Numbered from the stretch's first letter, positions 25,143 through 34,425 are shown. The stretch: 64,000 bases of DNA from Acidovorax sp. (GCA_031277855.1 JAITLO010000036.1:1-64000), one strand, 5' to 3'. Numbers and translations are program-made. The notes: a model not told the origin generated them from the letters alone.

Positions 25143-26294
25143 TTAGAGCTGACGCGAGATCAGCTCCTTCATGACCTCGCTGGTGCCGCCGTAGATGCGG
25201 TTGACGCGCGAGTCCACAAAGGCGCGGCAGATGGGGTATTCCATCATGTAGCCGTAGCCGCCATACAGCTGCAGCAGTTCGTCCAGGCCCTTGCCCAGCT
25301 CCTCGGTGCTGTAGAGCTTGGCCATGGCGGCTTCCTCCAGCGTGAGCTTGCGCGCCATATGCTCGCGCAGGTATTGATCCACCATCATGCGCACGGCCGT
25401 GGTGCGGGTCTTGAGCTCGGCGAGCTTGAAGCGCGTGTTCTGGAAGTCGAACAGCGGCTTGCCAAACACCATGCGCTCTTTGGTGTAGCGCACGGTGTCG
25501 GCCAGCATGGCTTCGAGCTTGGCGGCCGCGCCCACGGCAATCATGAAGCGCTCCTGGGCCAGCTCCTGCATCAGGTACGCAAAGCCCTTGTTCTCTTCGC
25601 CAAGCAGGTTGGAGACGGGAACGCGCACATTCTCGAAGAACAGCTCGGCCGTGTCGGCTGCCTGCTGGCCCATTTTGTCGAGCTTGCGGCCTTTTTTGAA
25701 GCCGGGCCGGTTGGCCTCGACCAGGAGCAGGGAGATGCCCTTGCCGCCGAGCTCGGGGTCGGTCTTGGCCACCACCACCACCAGATCGCAGTTCAGGCCG
25801 TTGGAGATAAAGGTCTTGGCGCCGTTGATGACGTACGCATCGCCTTCGCGGCGTGCCGTGGTGCGAATGGCTTTGAGGTCGCTGCCCGCGCCGGGCTCGC
25901 TCATGGCCACGGCCAAAATGACCTCGCCGCTGGCGCAGCCGGGCAGCCATTTGCGCTTTTGTTCCTCGGTGCCCAGACGCTCGATGTAGGGGGCAATGAT
26001 GTCGGAGTGCAGGGCAAAGCCGGGGCCACTCAAGCCTGCATACGACAGCTCCTCCTGGAGCACGGCCGCATGGCCGAAGTCACCGCCGGCACCACCCCAT
26101 TCCTCGCTGATGGCCACACACAGCAGGCCTTCGCGGCCGGCCTTGCGCCAGGTATCGCGGTCTACCTTGCCGTTGGCGTCCCACTGTGCCTGCAGGGGCT
26201 TGCATTCGCGTTCGAAGAAGCGGCGCACCGTGGTGCGGAACATCTCGTGGTCTTCGCGGAAAACGCTGCGGGGGAAAGTCAATACGCTGTCCAT
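25143..26294 (-). CDS. acyl-CoA dehydrogenase (LCAD-type active site)
   Basis: This 383-residue flavoprotein has the family motifs AMSEPGAGSDL and QLYGGYGYMMEYP. At the usual MCAD base position the sequence reads IYGGTSEVM, with glycine in place of glutamate. A glutamate is present in LAQERFMIA, the position used by LCAD and isovaleryl-CoA dehydrogenase. A long-chain or branched acyl substrate is therefore likely. It introduces the alpha-beta double bond in beta-oxidation. It lies 10 bases after the SDR gene in the same operon. Confidence 0.88.
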   Translation of the reverse strand: MDSVLTFPRSVFREDHEMFRTTVRRFFERECKPLQAQWDANGKVDRDTWRKAGREGLLCVAISEEWGGAGGDFGHAAVLQEELSYAGLSGPGFALHSDIIAPYIERLGTEEQKRKWLPGCASGEVILAVAMSEPGAGSDLKAIRTTARREGDAYVINGAKTFISNGLNCDLVVVVAKTDPELGGKGISLLLVEANRPGFKKGRKLDKMGQQAADTAELFFENVRVPVSNLLGEENKGFAYLMQELAQERFMIAVGAAAKLEAMLADTVRYTKERMVFGKPLFDFQNTRFKLAELKTRTTAVRMMVDQYLREHMARKLTLEEAAMAKLYSTEELGKGLDELLQLYGGYGYMMEYPICRAFVDSRVNRIYGGTSEVMKELISRQL

Positions 26295-26304
26295 GTCGCG
26301 CTCC

Positions 26305-27132
26305 TCAGGGTTTGCCGCCTGCGCAGACCAGAACCTGGCCGCTCACATAGTCGGATTCGGGAATGCAGAACATATAGACCGCGCCTGCGGCTTCCTCGGG
26401 CTTGCCGCCACGGCCCAGCGGAATCGTGGCTTCGACGTTCTTGAGGATCTGGGGATTCACGCCCACCTTGATCTGCTGGCCGGCAATGTCGATCTTGGTA
26501 TCGGCTGCGGCCGAGGCCTCGGTCAGCCGGGTCATGATCAGGCCAAAGGCCACGCTGTTGACGTTGACCTTGTAGCGTCCCCATTCCTTGGCCATGGCCT
26601 TGGTCAACCCATTGATGCCGGCCTTGGCCGCTGCATAGTTGGCCTGGCCTGCATTGCCGTAAACCCCCGAGGTCGAGGAGATGTTGACCACCTTGCGGTG
26701 CACGGGTGTGCCGGCTTCGGCCTCGCGCTTGGAGGCTTCGCGGATGAAGTCGGAAGCGGCGCGCAGAATGCGGAACGGCGCGGTCAGGTGCACGGCCAGC
26801 ATGGCATCCCATTGCTCGTCGCTCATCTTCTGGACCACGTTGTCCCAGGTGTAGCCGGCGTTGTTGATGATGATGTCCAGGCCGCCATAGGTCTGGATGG
26901 CGGTTTGCACAAAGCGGTCGGCAAAGCCGGCATCGGTCACGCTACCGGCGCAGGCCACGGCCTGGCCGCCGGCGGCGATGATGTCGGCCACGGTTTGCTC
27001 GGCTGGCGCTGCGTCCAGATCGTTGATCACCACGCTGGCACCTTCGCTGGCCAGCTTGAGAGCGATTTCACGGCCTATGCCGCGGCCGGATCCAGAGACG
27101 ATGGCCACCTTGCCTTCGAGTTTGCGGGTCAT
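26305..27132 (-). CDS. SDR-family oxidoreductase (3-hydroxyacyl-CoA/ACP dehydrogenase-like)
   Basis: This 275-residue Rossmann protein has the cofactor motif SGSGRGIGR near the N-terminus, then NNAG. The catalytic Ser-Tyr-Lys set is in NISSTSGVYGNAGQANYAAAK. Given MaoC hydratase and acyl-CoA dehydrogenase neighbours, it probably oxidises a 3-hydroxyacyl-CoA, like the N-terminal part of multifunctional enzyme type 2. FabG-type reduction is possible but less likely in this context. Spacing to both neighbours is short. Confidence 0.85.
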   Translation of the reverse strand: MTRKLEGKVAIVSGSGRGIGREIALKLASEGASVVINDLDAAPAEQTVADIIAAGGQAVACAGSVTDAGFADRFVQTAIQTYGGLDIIINNAGYTWDNVVQKMSDEQWDAMLAVHLTAPFRILRAASDFIREASKREAEAGTPVHRKVVNISSTSGVYGNAGQANYAAAKAGINGLTKAMAKEWGRYKVNVNSVAFGLIMTRLTEASAAADTKIDIAGQQIKVGVNPQILKNVEATIPLGRGGKPEEAAGAVYMFCIPESDYVSGQVLVCAGGKP

Positions 27133-27174
27133 TGTTTTTTCCTTGGGGTGTGAATAGGGGCTTAGAGCAGGTTC

Positions 27175-27600
27175 TCAGGTCAGGGCGATCAACGCATCGC
27201 CTGCCAGCTTGGTCTGGCCGTCCTGGTTGGTGGTGCTGACTTCGATGCGCGCGCAGCGCTCACCGTTGTGCTCCACCAGCTCGGCCACATGGCCGGTGCA
27301 GCGAATGCACTCGCCCACCTGGGTGATGGCGGCAAAGCGCACGCTGAAGTCGCGGATGGCGGTCTGCGGTGCCCAACTGGTGAGCAGGCGCCCCAGCCAG
27401 GCCATGGACAACATGCCGTGGGCGAACACGTCGGGCATGCCGGCGGCGCGCGCAAAGTCGCTGTCCACATGGATGGGGTTGTGGTCGCCCGAGGCGCCGC
27501 AGTAAAGCGCCAGGCTCAGGCGTGAGAGGGGCTCGGTTTCGAAGCTGGGCAAGGCATCGCCCACCTTCAAGGAATCCATGGTTTGCTGGGAGGTGGTCAT
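27175..27600 (-). CDS. MaoC-like enoyl-CoA hydratase, catalytic subunit
   Basis: This 141-residue hot-dog protein carries the complete hydratase-2 motif YCGASGDHNPIHVD, with the catalytic Asp and His. It is immediately preceded by a second MaoC-type gene that lacks the motif; stop and start are one base apart. The pair therefore most likely forms a two-chain hydratase equivalent to the fused eukaryotic hydratase-2 domain. It would hydrate a 2-enoyl-CoA to the (R)-3-hydroxyacyl-CoA. Confidence 0.85.
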   Translation of the reverse strand: MTTSQQTMDSLKVGDALPSFETEPLSRLSLALYCGASGDHNPIHVDSDFARAAGMPDVFAHGMLSMAWLGRLLTSWAPQTAIRDFSVRFAAITQVGECIRCTGHVAELVEHNGERCARIEVSTTNQDGQTKLAGDALIALT

Positions 27601-27601
27601 G

Positions 27602-28054
27602 TCAATTTCCCTTGGCGTTGCGGATCACGGTGACGCAGCGCAGCTCGGCCACGGGCTCGCCGCGCTGGTTGCTGACCTCGGTCAGTCGGGTCACGAACTC
27701 CAACGCTCCGTTCTTTTTGTCGTAGATGTCCTCGATGCGCTGGCGGAAAGTCAGCGTGTCACCCGCGTAGGCCATGGCGTGGTAGGTGAAGCGCTGCTCG
27801 CCGTGCAGCAGGCTGCGGTAGTCCAGGCCCAGCAGGTCGCGCATGGCGGCCGGGTTGGGTGCATCCATTTCCAGGCAGAACAAAAAGGTGGGAGGCACGG
27901 GCAGGCCGGGGTGGCCTGCAGCGCGGGCCGCAGCCTCATCGGTGTAGATGGGGTCGGCCTGGCCCGTGGCCTTGGCAAAAAAGCGCAGGCGCCCGGCTTC
28001 GAGCAGCACACTGTAGGGCGCCAGGCTGTGGCCTATAAAGCTTTTGTCAATCAT
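27602..28054 (-). CDS. MaoC-like hydratase, non-catalytic N-domain subunit
   Basis: This 150-residue hot-dog protein of the MaoC N-domain type has TGQADPIYTD where the catalytic family has GDHNPIHVD. The active-site Asp/His pair is thus absent. It likely forms the substrate-binding half of a heteromeric hydratase with the next gene. The start at MIDKSF was chosen because it lies just after the thiolase stop and matches the usual N-terminus (MIDKSFIGHSL); the ORF upstream overlaps the thiolase gene. Confidence 0.82.
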   Translation of the reverse strand: MIDKSFIGHSLAPYSVLLEAGRLRFFAKATGQADPIYTDEAAARAAGHPGLPVPPTFLFCLEMDAPNPAAMRDLLGLDYRSLLHGEQRFTYHAMAYAGDTLTFRQRIEDIYDKKNGALEFVTRLTEVSNQRGEPVAELRCVTVIRNAKGN

Positions 28055-28064
28055 GGTGCCGGCC

Positions 28065-29258
28065 TCAGACCGCCTGGTACATGGTGACCACGCAGGCCCC
28101 GCCCAGGCCCAGGTTGTGCTGCAGCGCAATGCGTGCACCCTCCACCTGGCGCTGCTGGGCCTGGCCGCGCAGCTGCCAGGTCAGCTCGGCGCACTGGGCC
28201 AGGCCCGTGGCACCCAGGGGATGGCCCTTGGACAGCAAGCCGCCCGAGGGGTTGGTGACCACGCGGCCGCCATAGGTGTTGTCGCCATCCAGAATGAACT
28301 TCTCGGCCGTGCCTTCGGGCGTCAGGCCCAGGCCTTCGTAGGTGATGAGCTCGTTGGCGGTAAAGCAGTCGTGCAGCTCCACCACGTCGACCTCTTCGGG
28401 GCCTATGCCTGCGGCTTCATAGACCTGGCGCGCGGCTGTGGCCGTCATGTCGTAGCCCACGACGCGGCGCATATCGCCGCTCTCGAACGTGCTGGCCGTG
28501 TCCGTGGTCATGGACTGGGCGGCAATGACTACGCGCATGTCCAGATTGTGTTTTTTGGCGAACTCGGCCGAGCAGATCACGGCCGCCGCAGCGCCGCAGG
28601 TGGGCGGGCAGCACTGAAAGCGTGTCAGCGGGCCGAAGACCGTGGGCGAGGCCATGACTTCGTCCAGCGTCAGCGTCTGGCGGAACACGGCCAGCGGATT
28701 GCGCGCAGCATGCTGGCGCGCCTTGACCGAGATGCGGCCAAAGGTTTCGGGCTGGATGCCGTACTGCTTCATATAGTCCACGCCAGCACCGCCGAAGAAC
28801 TGGGCTGCGCGGGGGGCATCGGCCACATAGCCCTGGTGGGCGCTCATGACATCGGCAAAACGGGCCATGGGCGAGGGCCGGTCGTCCCAGGCACCTTTGA
28901 GTGCACCGGGTTGCATCTGCTCAAAACCCAGGGCAATGGCGCATTCCACCAGACCGCTTTCCACGGCCTGGCGCGCCAGGTACAGGGCGCTGGAGCCGGT
29001 GGCGCAGTTGTTGTTGACGTTGAAGACGGGAATGCCCGTGAGGCCCACGCCGTAGATGGCGGCCTGGCCTGCGGTGGAATCACCGAAGACATAGCCCACA
29101 TAGGCTTGTTGCACGTCGGCGTAGTTCACGCCGGCATCTTCCAGGGCCAGCTGGGCTGCACGCGCGCCCATGGCGGTATAGGGCTCGCTGGCACCGGGTT
29201 TGGTAAAGGGAATCATGCCGACGCCCACCACGTGGACGGCTCTTTTCATGCTGCTCAT
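28065..29258 (-). CDS. thiolase-like lipid-transfer protein (SCP2-type thiolase)
   Basis: This 397-residue thiolase-superfamily protein has the nucleophile C85 (NNNCATGSSAL). The histidine motifs are HDCFTANEL and GHPLGATG, and the C-terminus is GLGGACVV. Its length and motif style match SCP2-thiolase/Ltp proteins, which carry out thiolysis or, with DUF35 partners, retro-aldol cleavage of branched acyl-CoAs. No DUF35 protein is next to it, favouring thiolysis. It is the second gene of the operon, 45 bases after the Bug gene. Confidence 0.83.
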   Translation of the reverse strand: MSSMKRAVHVVGVGMIPFTKPGASEPYTAMGARAAQLALEDAGVNYADVQQAYVGYVFGDSTAGQAAIYGVGLTGIPVFNVNNNCATGSSALYLARQAVESGLVECAIALGFEQMQPGALKGAWDDRPSPMARFADVMSAHQGYVADAPRAAQFFGGAGVDYMKQYGIQPETFGRISVKARQHAARNPLAVFRQTLTLDEVMASPTVFGPLTRFQCCPPTCGAAAAVICSAEFAKKHNLDMRVVIAAQSMTTDTASTFESGDMRRVVGYDMTATAARQVYEAAGIGPEEVDVVELHDCFTANELITYEGLGLTPEGTAEKFILDGDNTYGGRVVTNPSGGLLSKGHPLGATGLAQCAELTWQLRGQAQQRQVEGARIALQHNLGLGGACVVTMYQAV

Positions 29259-29303
29259 GGTCAGTCTTTCAGGTTGATTGAAGGGGAAGCGGCCGAAGCC
29301 GGG

Positions 29304-30299
29304 TTAGTCGAGGCGGATATGGGCCTGCTCCACAATGCGGGCCCAGTGGGGCAGGTCGCGCTCCATGGCTGCCTTGAGCTCCTGGGGCGTACCGCCCAGA
29401 GGCAGCAGGCCCATGCTGCGCATGCGAGTGCTTAATTCGGGGGAAGCGACGATGCGCCGGATTTCGGTGGACAGCTTGTCCACGATGGGTTGGGGTGTGG
29501 CACTGGGCACAAAGGTGCCGAACCAGCCATTGGCCTCGAAACCGGGGTAGCCGGATTCGGTGAACGTCGGAACCTGGGGCAGGGCCGGATGCCTTTGCTG
29601 GCCCGTGATGGCCAGGACGCGCAGGCGCTTGGAGCTGAGGTGGGCGTTGGCGGAGGACACATCCAGAAAGGCCGAACTCAGCTGGGCGCCCAGCAGGTCG
29701 TTGAGCAAGGGCGCCGCGCCTTTGTAGGGCACGCTGGTCAGGTCCAGGCCGGTCTTGAGCTTGAGCAATTCGCCATGCAGATGGGAAGAGGTGCCGCTGC
29801 CATAGTTCCCGCATTGGAAATGCGAAGGTTGGGCCTTGGCCAGGGCAATGAACTCCGAAAGCGTGCGTGCGGGCGAGTTGCCGGGAACGATGAACAGGTC
29901 TGCCGACAGGGCCAGCTGGGACAGCGGGGCCAGGTCTTTCATCACGTCATAAGGCAGCTTGGGGTAGAGCGCCGGGGCCTGGATCATGGCGGTGATGCCG
30001 AGCAGCAGGGTATGGCCGTCGGGTGCCGACTTGGCGACCAGATCGTTGCCCAGAGTGCCGCTGGCGCCGGGCTTGTTTTCCACGATGGCAGCCACGCCAA
30101 AGGACTGGTTCAGCCCCGCTGCAATAGCGCGGCCGATGATGTCGGCACCGCCGCCGGCCGGGTAGGGCACGATGATGCGCAAAGGCTTGCTGGGATAGCG
30201 CAGGGGCTGCTGATTGGCCAGGGCCGTGGAGGCGGCCATCCAGCCCGGGATGGTGCTGCCCAATGCCAGCTGCATGGCCAAGCGACGTGAAAACTGCAT
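29304..30299 (-). CDS. Bug/TctC-family periplasmic solute receptor (first gene of acyl-CoA operon)
   Basis: This 331-residue protein has a signal peptide with the region MQLALGSTIPGWMAASTALA. Bug motifs follow: YPSKPLRIIVPYPAGGGADI, IVENKPGASGTLGND and CGNYGSGTSSHL. It leads an eight-gene minus-strand operon and diverges from a second CoA ligase. It presumably captures the organic acid that the operon degrades after CoA activation. The start at 30299 was chosen because the signal peptide begins there. Confidence 0.85.
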   Translation of the reverse strand: MQFSRRLAMQLALGSTIPGWMAASTALANQQPLRYPSKPLRIIVPYPAGGGADIIGRAIAAGLNQSFGVAAIVENKPGASGTLGNDLVAKSAPDGHTLLLGITAMIQAPALYPKLPYDVMKDLAPLSQLALSADLFIVPGNSPARTLSEFIALAKAQPSHFQCGNYGSGTSSHLHGELLKLKTGLDLTSVPYKGAAPLLNDLLGAQLSSAFLDVSSANAHLSSKRLRVLAITGQQRHPALPQVPTFTESGYPGFEANGWFGTFVPSATPQPIVDKLSTEIRRIVASPELSTRMRSMGLLPLGGTPQELKAAMERDLPHWARIVEQAHIRLD

Positions 30300-30622
30300 G
30301 CTCTGTCTCCTGTCTTTTTTGTTTGCAGGCCTTGTGTCCTTGTGTATGTGACCCAGGCCTTGCAGGGCAGTTTGCGTTGCAGCAGCACACAAGCCAATCG
30401 CGTCTTGGGACAAAAGCATTGGCAAAAAGTATCAAACCGGGCAGGGGTGAGATTGGGCACTGCAGTGACCGGATGGGGCGCGGTGCAAGAGACGCAGAGA
30501 GACGCAGGACTGGCATTTCTTGCCAATGACTTTGACCGGATTGGTGATTGCCGCGGGCACATGGCCGGGCTTGAATGCAGCTGAATCTGCCGTGTAGCGC
30601 AGACCTTGCTCAAGGAGACACC
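30300..30622. promoter_or_regulatory. divergent promoter region with paired CATTGGCAA elements
   Basis: These 323 bases contain no gene. CATTGGCAA at 30417-30425 and its inverse TTGCCAATG at 30520-30528 face each other about 100 bases apart, and both are followed outwards by A-rich sequence (AAAAGT, GAAATG). A third copy lies at 34534-34542, upstream of the CaiB gene. They are candidate sites for the AraC-type regulator encoded at 32156. Confidence 0.5.
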
Positions 30623-32167
30623 ATGTATTTGACCGCCGGCCTGCACCGCGCTTTGCAGCGCCACCCCGACAAGACCGCTCTGGTGGCCGGCCCGCGCCGG
30701 CTCTCGTTTCGCAGCCTGGTGGAGCGTGTGGCCCGCCTGGCCTCGGGCCTGCAGGCCCTGGGTCTGCAGCCCGGTGACCGCGTGGCCCTGCTGGCGCGCA
30801 ACAGCGACCGCTACGCCGAGTCTGTGCTGGCGCTGTGGTGGAGTGGTGCGGTGGCCCTGCCGCTGAATACGCGCTGGAGCCAGGCGGAGATGGTCTATGC
30901 CCTCCAGGATTGCGAGGTGGGCATGCTGTTGGTGGACGATGCTTTTCTGGACCAGGCCCAAGCCCTGGTTGCCGAGCTGCCGGAGCTGAAGACCTGTCTG
31001 CACTGGGGCGAGCGTGGTGCGCCGGGGCTGCTGGACTATGAGCAAATCATCGCGCGTTCGGAGGCCGTGGAAGACAGGCGCTGCAGCGCCGAGGAGCTGG
31101 CTGTGATCCTCTACACCGGTGGCACCACGGGCTTTCCCAAGGGCGTCATGTTGTCGCACCGCAATTTCTGGGCCTCCACGGTGGGGCGCATGGCCGAGGT
31201 GCCCAACCCTTCGGACTTCATCACCTTGCTGGTGACACCGCTGTTCCACGTCGCAGGGCTGGGGCGGCTCATAGGCCAGATCCAGTCGGGTGGTGCCTGT
31301 GTGATGCTGCCGGCCTTCGAGCCCGAGGCCGTGCTGCGCACCATAGCGCAAGAGCGCATCACCGATACGCTGCTGGTGCCCAGCATGGTGCAGATGCTGT
31401 TTGATTCACCGGCCTTTGGCCAATACGACCTGTCCAGCATACGGCGCATTGCCTGGGGGGCTGCGCCCATGGCCCTGCCTTTGCTGGAGCGCTGCCTCAG
31501 TGCGTTTGAAGGCGTGGAATTCATGCATGCCTATGGCATGACGGAAACCGCCGCCTCGGTCACGGTGCACCGCATAGGCCATGCGCCCGAGGAGCGCCAG
31601 GGCGCACGCATTCGCTCGGCAGGCCATGCCGGCTTTGCCAGCGAGATCCGCATTGCCGACGCGCAGGGGAAGTCCTTGGGTTGTGGGGAGGTCGGCGAGA
31701 TCTGGATCCGTGGTGCTGCGGTGATGATGGGTTACTGGAAGCGGCCCGAGGAAAGCGCCCAGGCCTTGCGCGATGGCTGGCTGCGTACCGGCGATGGCGG
31801 CTATCTGGACGCGCAGGGCTATCTTTTCGTGGTTGACAGAATCAAGGACATGGTCATCTCGGGAGGCGAGAACGTGTACCCGGCCGAGGTGGAAGATGCC
31901 CTGGGTCAGCACCCTGCCGTGGCCACCTGCGCCGTCATCGGCATTCCGGATGCCAAATGGGGCGAGGCCGTGCATGCCGTGGTGCAGCTGCGCGAAGGTG
32001 CCAAGGTCACGCCGCAAGAGCTGCAAGCGCATTGCCGATCCCGGCTTGCCAGCTACAAATGCCCCAAGAGCGTGGAGTTTCTCAGCAGCCTGCCTTTGTC
32101 GGCCGCAGGCAAGGTACTCAAGAGCGAGTTGCGCCGGGCGCGGCAAGGCGGAGTCTTAACCGGCTGA
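30623..32167 (+). CDS. AMP-forming acyl-CoA synthetase
   Basis: This 514-residue enzyme has the adenylate-forming motifs YTGGTTGFPKG, HAYGMTETAAS and RTGDGGYLDAQGY. The C-terminal lysine is in PLSAAGKVLKSELRR. The ATG at 30623 has AAGGAGA seven bases upstream. It diverges from the Bug-led operon and ends overlapping the AraC gene by 12 bases, tail to tail. As a second ligase of the locus it may act on a different chain length or on a pathway intermediate. Confidence 0.87.
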   Translation: MYLTAGLHRALQRHPDKTALVAGPRRLSFRSLVERVARLASGLQALGLQPGDRVALLARNSDRYAESVLALWWSGAVALPLNTRWSQAEMVYALQDCEVGMLLVDDAFLDQAQALVAELPELKTCLHWGERGAPGLLDYEQIIARSEAVEDRRCSAEELAVILYTGGTTGFPKGVMLSHRNFWASTVGRMAEVPNPSDFITLLVTPLFHVAGLGRLIGQIQSGGACVMLPAFEPEAVLRTIAQERITDTLLVPSMVQMLFDSPAFGQYDLSSIRRIAWGAAPMALPLLERCLSAFEGVEFMHAYGMTETAASVTVHRIGHAPEERQGARIRSAGHAGFASEIRIADAQGKSLGCGEVGEIWIRGAAVMMGYWKRPEESAQALRDGWLRTGDGGYLDAQGYLFVVDRIKDMVISGGENVYPAEVEDALGQHPAVATCAVIGIPDAKWGEAVHAVVQLREGAKVTPQELQAHCRSRLASYKCPKSVEFLSSLPLSAAGKVLKSELRRARQGGVLTG

Positions 32168-33187
32168 TTTTGTGAGGTAGGCCTGGCGGTAGATGCCGGG
32201 CGCCTGGCCGGTCCAGCCCTTGAAGGCGCGGTGAAAGGTGCTGGCCTCGGAAAATCCCAGCCGGTTGGCAATGTCGAGCAAGGTCAGCTCGGGCTGGGCC
32301 AGGTATTCGATGGCGGCGTCGCGCCGCAGATTGTCCTTGATGGACTGAAACCCCTGGCCTTCGTCACGCAGGCGCCGGCGCAGGGTCTGGGGCGTCAGGG
32401 CCAGGGCCTGGCTGACCTTTTCCAGAGAGGGCATTTCCTCGGCCAGATGCCGGCGCAGCAAACGGCGTATGCGTTCGGCCAGGTTGGTCTGGTCGCGGTA
32501 TTTGACCAGCATGCTGGACGGCGCTTGCTGCAAAAACTCCTGCAGGCTTTGCGGTGTCTGCACAATGGGCAGATCCAGCCAGCGGGCATCAAAGCTATAG
32601 CCCACCCAGGGGTAGGCGTAGACCACGGGGGCCAGAAAGATGCGCTCGGCGTCGGTGCTGCGGCCTCGGTCCTTGGGGCGGTACATGAGCTCGCGCACGG
32701 GAATGCGCCGCGCCACCAGCCAGGAAATCAAACCGTAGGACAGAAAACAGAACGCCAGCTCGGCATAGCCCAGCGGACTGGCCTTGGCCGGATTCGCCAC
32801 CAGGCGCAGCGAGGCCTTGTCCTGCTCGACCACAAGGCGCGGCACAAAGTCTTCGAGCAGCAGGTGATAGAACTGCGCGCCGGCACGCAAGGCCTCGCCC
32901 AGGGTGCTGCAGTGGATGAGCAGGCGGCAGGCCTGGGCAAAAGAGCCCAGCTTCAGCGGGTGATTGGCGATGCCCCAGAGCTCATCGCGGGTGACTCGGC
33001 GCAGCACGCGTATCAGCGCCGCATATTGGGCCTGGGTCACGCGTGACAAAGGTGCCTCCAGCAGGGCAGGTGCAATGCCTGCGCGCCGCAAAATGGGGGC
33101 GAGCTCCAGGCCTCGGTCACGCACACCTTGCAGAATCTGCTGAACCTGCAAGATGGCAATGGTGGGCTGGCTGGCAATGGGGGGCAT
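32156..33187 (-). CDS. AraC-family transcriptional regulator (OruR/ArgR-like)
   Basis: This 343-residue protein has an N-terminal arabinose-binding-type domain at about 15-200. A C-terminal double HTH at about 235-335 contains TLLDIANRLGFSEASTFHRA. This layout is that of OruR-type activators, which respond to amino acids, fatty acids or steroids. It lies between the CoA ligase and the CaiB gene, and the repeated CATTGGCAA elements upstream of both operons and of the CaiB gene are candidate binding sites. The start MPPIAS was chosen over an upstream ATG by fit to the family. Confidence 0.85.
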   Translation of the reverse strand: MPPIASQPTIAILQVQQILQGVRDRGLELAPILRRAGIAPALLEAPLSRVTQAQYAALIRVLRRVTRDELWGIANHPLKLGSFAQACRLLIHCSTLGEALRAGAQFYHLLLEDFVPRLVVEQDKASLRLVANPAKASPLGYAELAFCFLSYGLISWLVARRIPVRELMYRPKDRGRSTDAERIFLAPVVYAYPWVGYSFDARWLDLPIVQTPQSLQEFLQQAPSSMLVKYRDQTNLAERIRRLLRRHLAEEMPSLEKVSQALALTPQTLRRRLRDEGQGFQSIKDNLRRDAAIEYLAQPELTLLDIANRLGFSEASTFHRAFKGWTGQAPGIYRQAYLTKSAG

Positions 33188-33225
33188 GCAGCGAGTGTAG
33201 TGGCGGTGGGCCTGCGTTTTGCCCT

Positions 33226-34425
33226 TCAACCCACGGCGCCCAGAGCACGCAGCTGCACCACTTCTTCCGGGGTGTAGCCGGCGGCCAGCAGGACAGAGTC
33301 CGTGTGCTCGCCACGGCGGGGCGCGGGCAGGCGCACCTCGAAGTCAAAGCCACTCATTTGCACGGGACAGGCCAACTGCCTGGCCTGTGCCGGGCCACCG
33401 TGAAGCGGCCGCACCATGCCGCGCGCCTGAAAGTGCGGATCGTCCAGAGCCTGCTCCAGCTTGAGCACAGGCGTCACGCAGCAGTCGCTGCCCGCCAGCT
33501 TGTCTGTCCACCATGCCAGGGACTGCGCAGCAATGAGCTGCCGCAGCTCTGCGCGCACCCACCCGATCTTTTCGGGATCGTCGAAGCTGTGCAAATCCTT
33601 CAAGTCTTCGCGTCCCAGCAGCGCGCAAAAGCCCTGCCAGAACTTGGGCTCCAGCGCCGCCACGGCCAGGTGGCCACCGTCTGCGGTCTGGTACATGGCA
33701 TAGCAGGGCAGCGCGCCTGTGAGCTTGCTCTGGCCGGCCGGCTGGCTGCGGCCTACGGTATTGACCGTGGCCAGCGGAATGACGGCATGGGCCAGAACGC
33801 CGTCGGCAATGGCGATGTCCACATGCCGGCCAGGCCCCCCGCGCGCCACATCGTAGAGCGCGGCCAGAATGCCCATGACGGCGGGCATGGAGCCACCCAG
33901 CAAATCGGCCTGCGGCAGGCTGGTCAGTGCCGGCGCCTGGCCTGCTGCACCGTTCTGGTCGGCCACACCGGTGAGCGCGCAGTAATTCATGTCATGCCCG
34001 GGCGCGTTGCGGTAGGGGCCGGTCTGGCCATAGCCGGTGAGGCTGCAATACACCAGCTTGGGGTTGCGCGCCGCAGCCTGGGCCCAGCCCACGCCCAGGC
34101 GTTCCATCACGCCGGGGCGAAAGCTCTCCACCAGCACATCGGCCTGCTCGCACAGCTTGAGCAAGGTCGCCACGCCTTCGGGACTTTTGAGATTCAGCCC
34201 CAGGCCGCGCTTGTTGCGGTTGACCAGGGTGCGCACCGGCTCGGCCGTGTAGTCGCCGGCTTCCAGGTCTTCGATCTTGATGACATCGGCACCCAGGTCG
34301 GCCAGGTGCAGCGTGCACATGGGGCCGGGCAGCAAACGGGTCAGGTCCAGAATGCGGACCCCTGCCAAGGGGGCTGTTGTGGCGGGGGGGGACGCAGTGG
34401 AAGGCTGTGTGTGGAGTGGTGACAT
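33226..34425 (-). CDS. CaiB/BaiF-family protein, alpha-methylacyl-CoA racemase-like
   Basis: This 399-residue class III CoA-transferase fold protein contains GHDMNYCALTG. It matches the GHDxNYxxLxG motif of alpha-methylacyl-CoA racemases and supplies the catalytic aspartate. FRPGVMERLGVG and DIAIADG are also typical. A racemase would convert 2-methyl-branched acyl-CoAs to the isomer accepted by the acyl-CoA dehydrogenase, fitting the neighbouring operon. The true ATG is at 34425; the frame is open upstream only with a TTG. Confidence 0.84.
   Translation of the reverse strand: MSPLHTQPSTASPPATTAPLAGVRILDLTRLLPGPMCTLHLADLGADVIKIEDLEAGDYTAEPVRTLVNRNKRGLGLNLKSPEGVATLLKLCEQADVLVESFRPGVMERLGVGWAQAAARNPKLVYCSLTGYGQTGPYRNAPGHDMNYCALTGVADQNGAAGQAPALTSLPQADLLGGSMPAVMGILAALYDVARGGPGRHVDIAIADGVLAHAVIPLATVNTVGRSQPAGQSKLTGALPCYAMYQTADGGHLAVAALEPKFWQGFCALLGREDLKDLHSFDDPEKIGWVRAELRQLIAAQSLAWWTDKLAGSDCCVTPVLKLEQALDDPHFQARGMVRPLHGGPAQARQLACPVQMSGFDFEVRLPAPRRGEHTDSVLLAAGYTPEEVVQLRALGAVG

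Noticed and set aside
25066-25950. Long N-terminal extension of the CoA ligase frame
   Set aside because: It runs out of frame through the acyl-CoA dehydrogenase gene, and the ligase has a good ATG and ribosome binding site at 25065.
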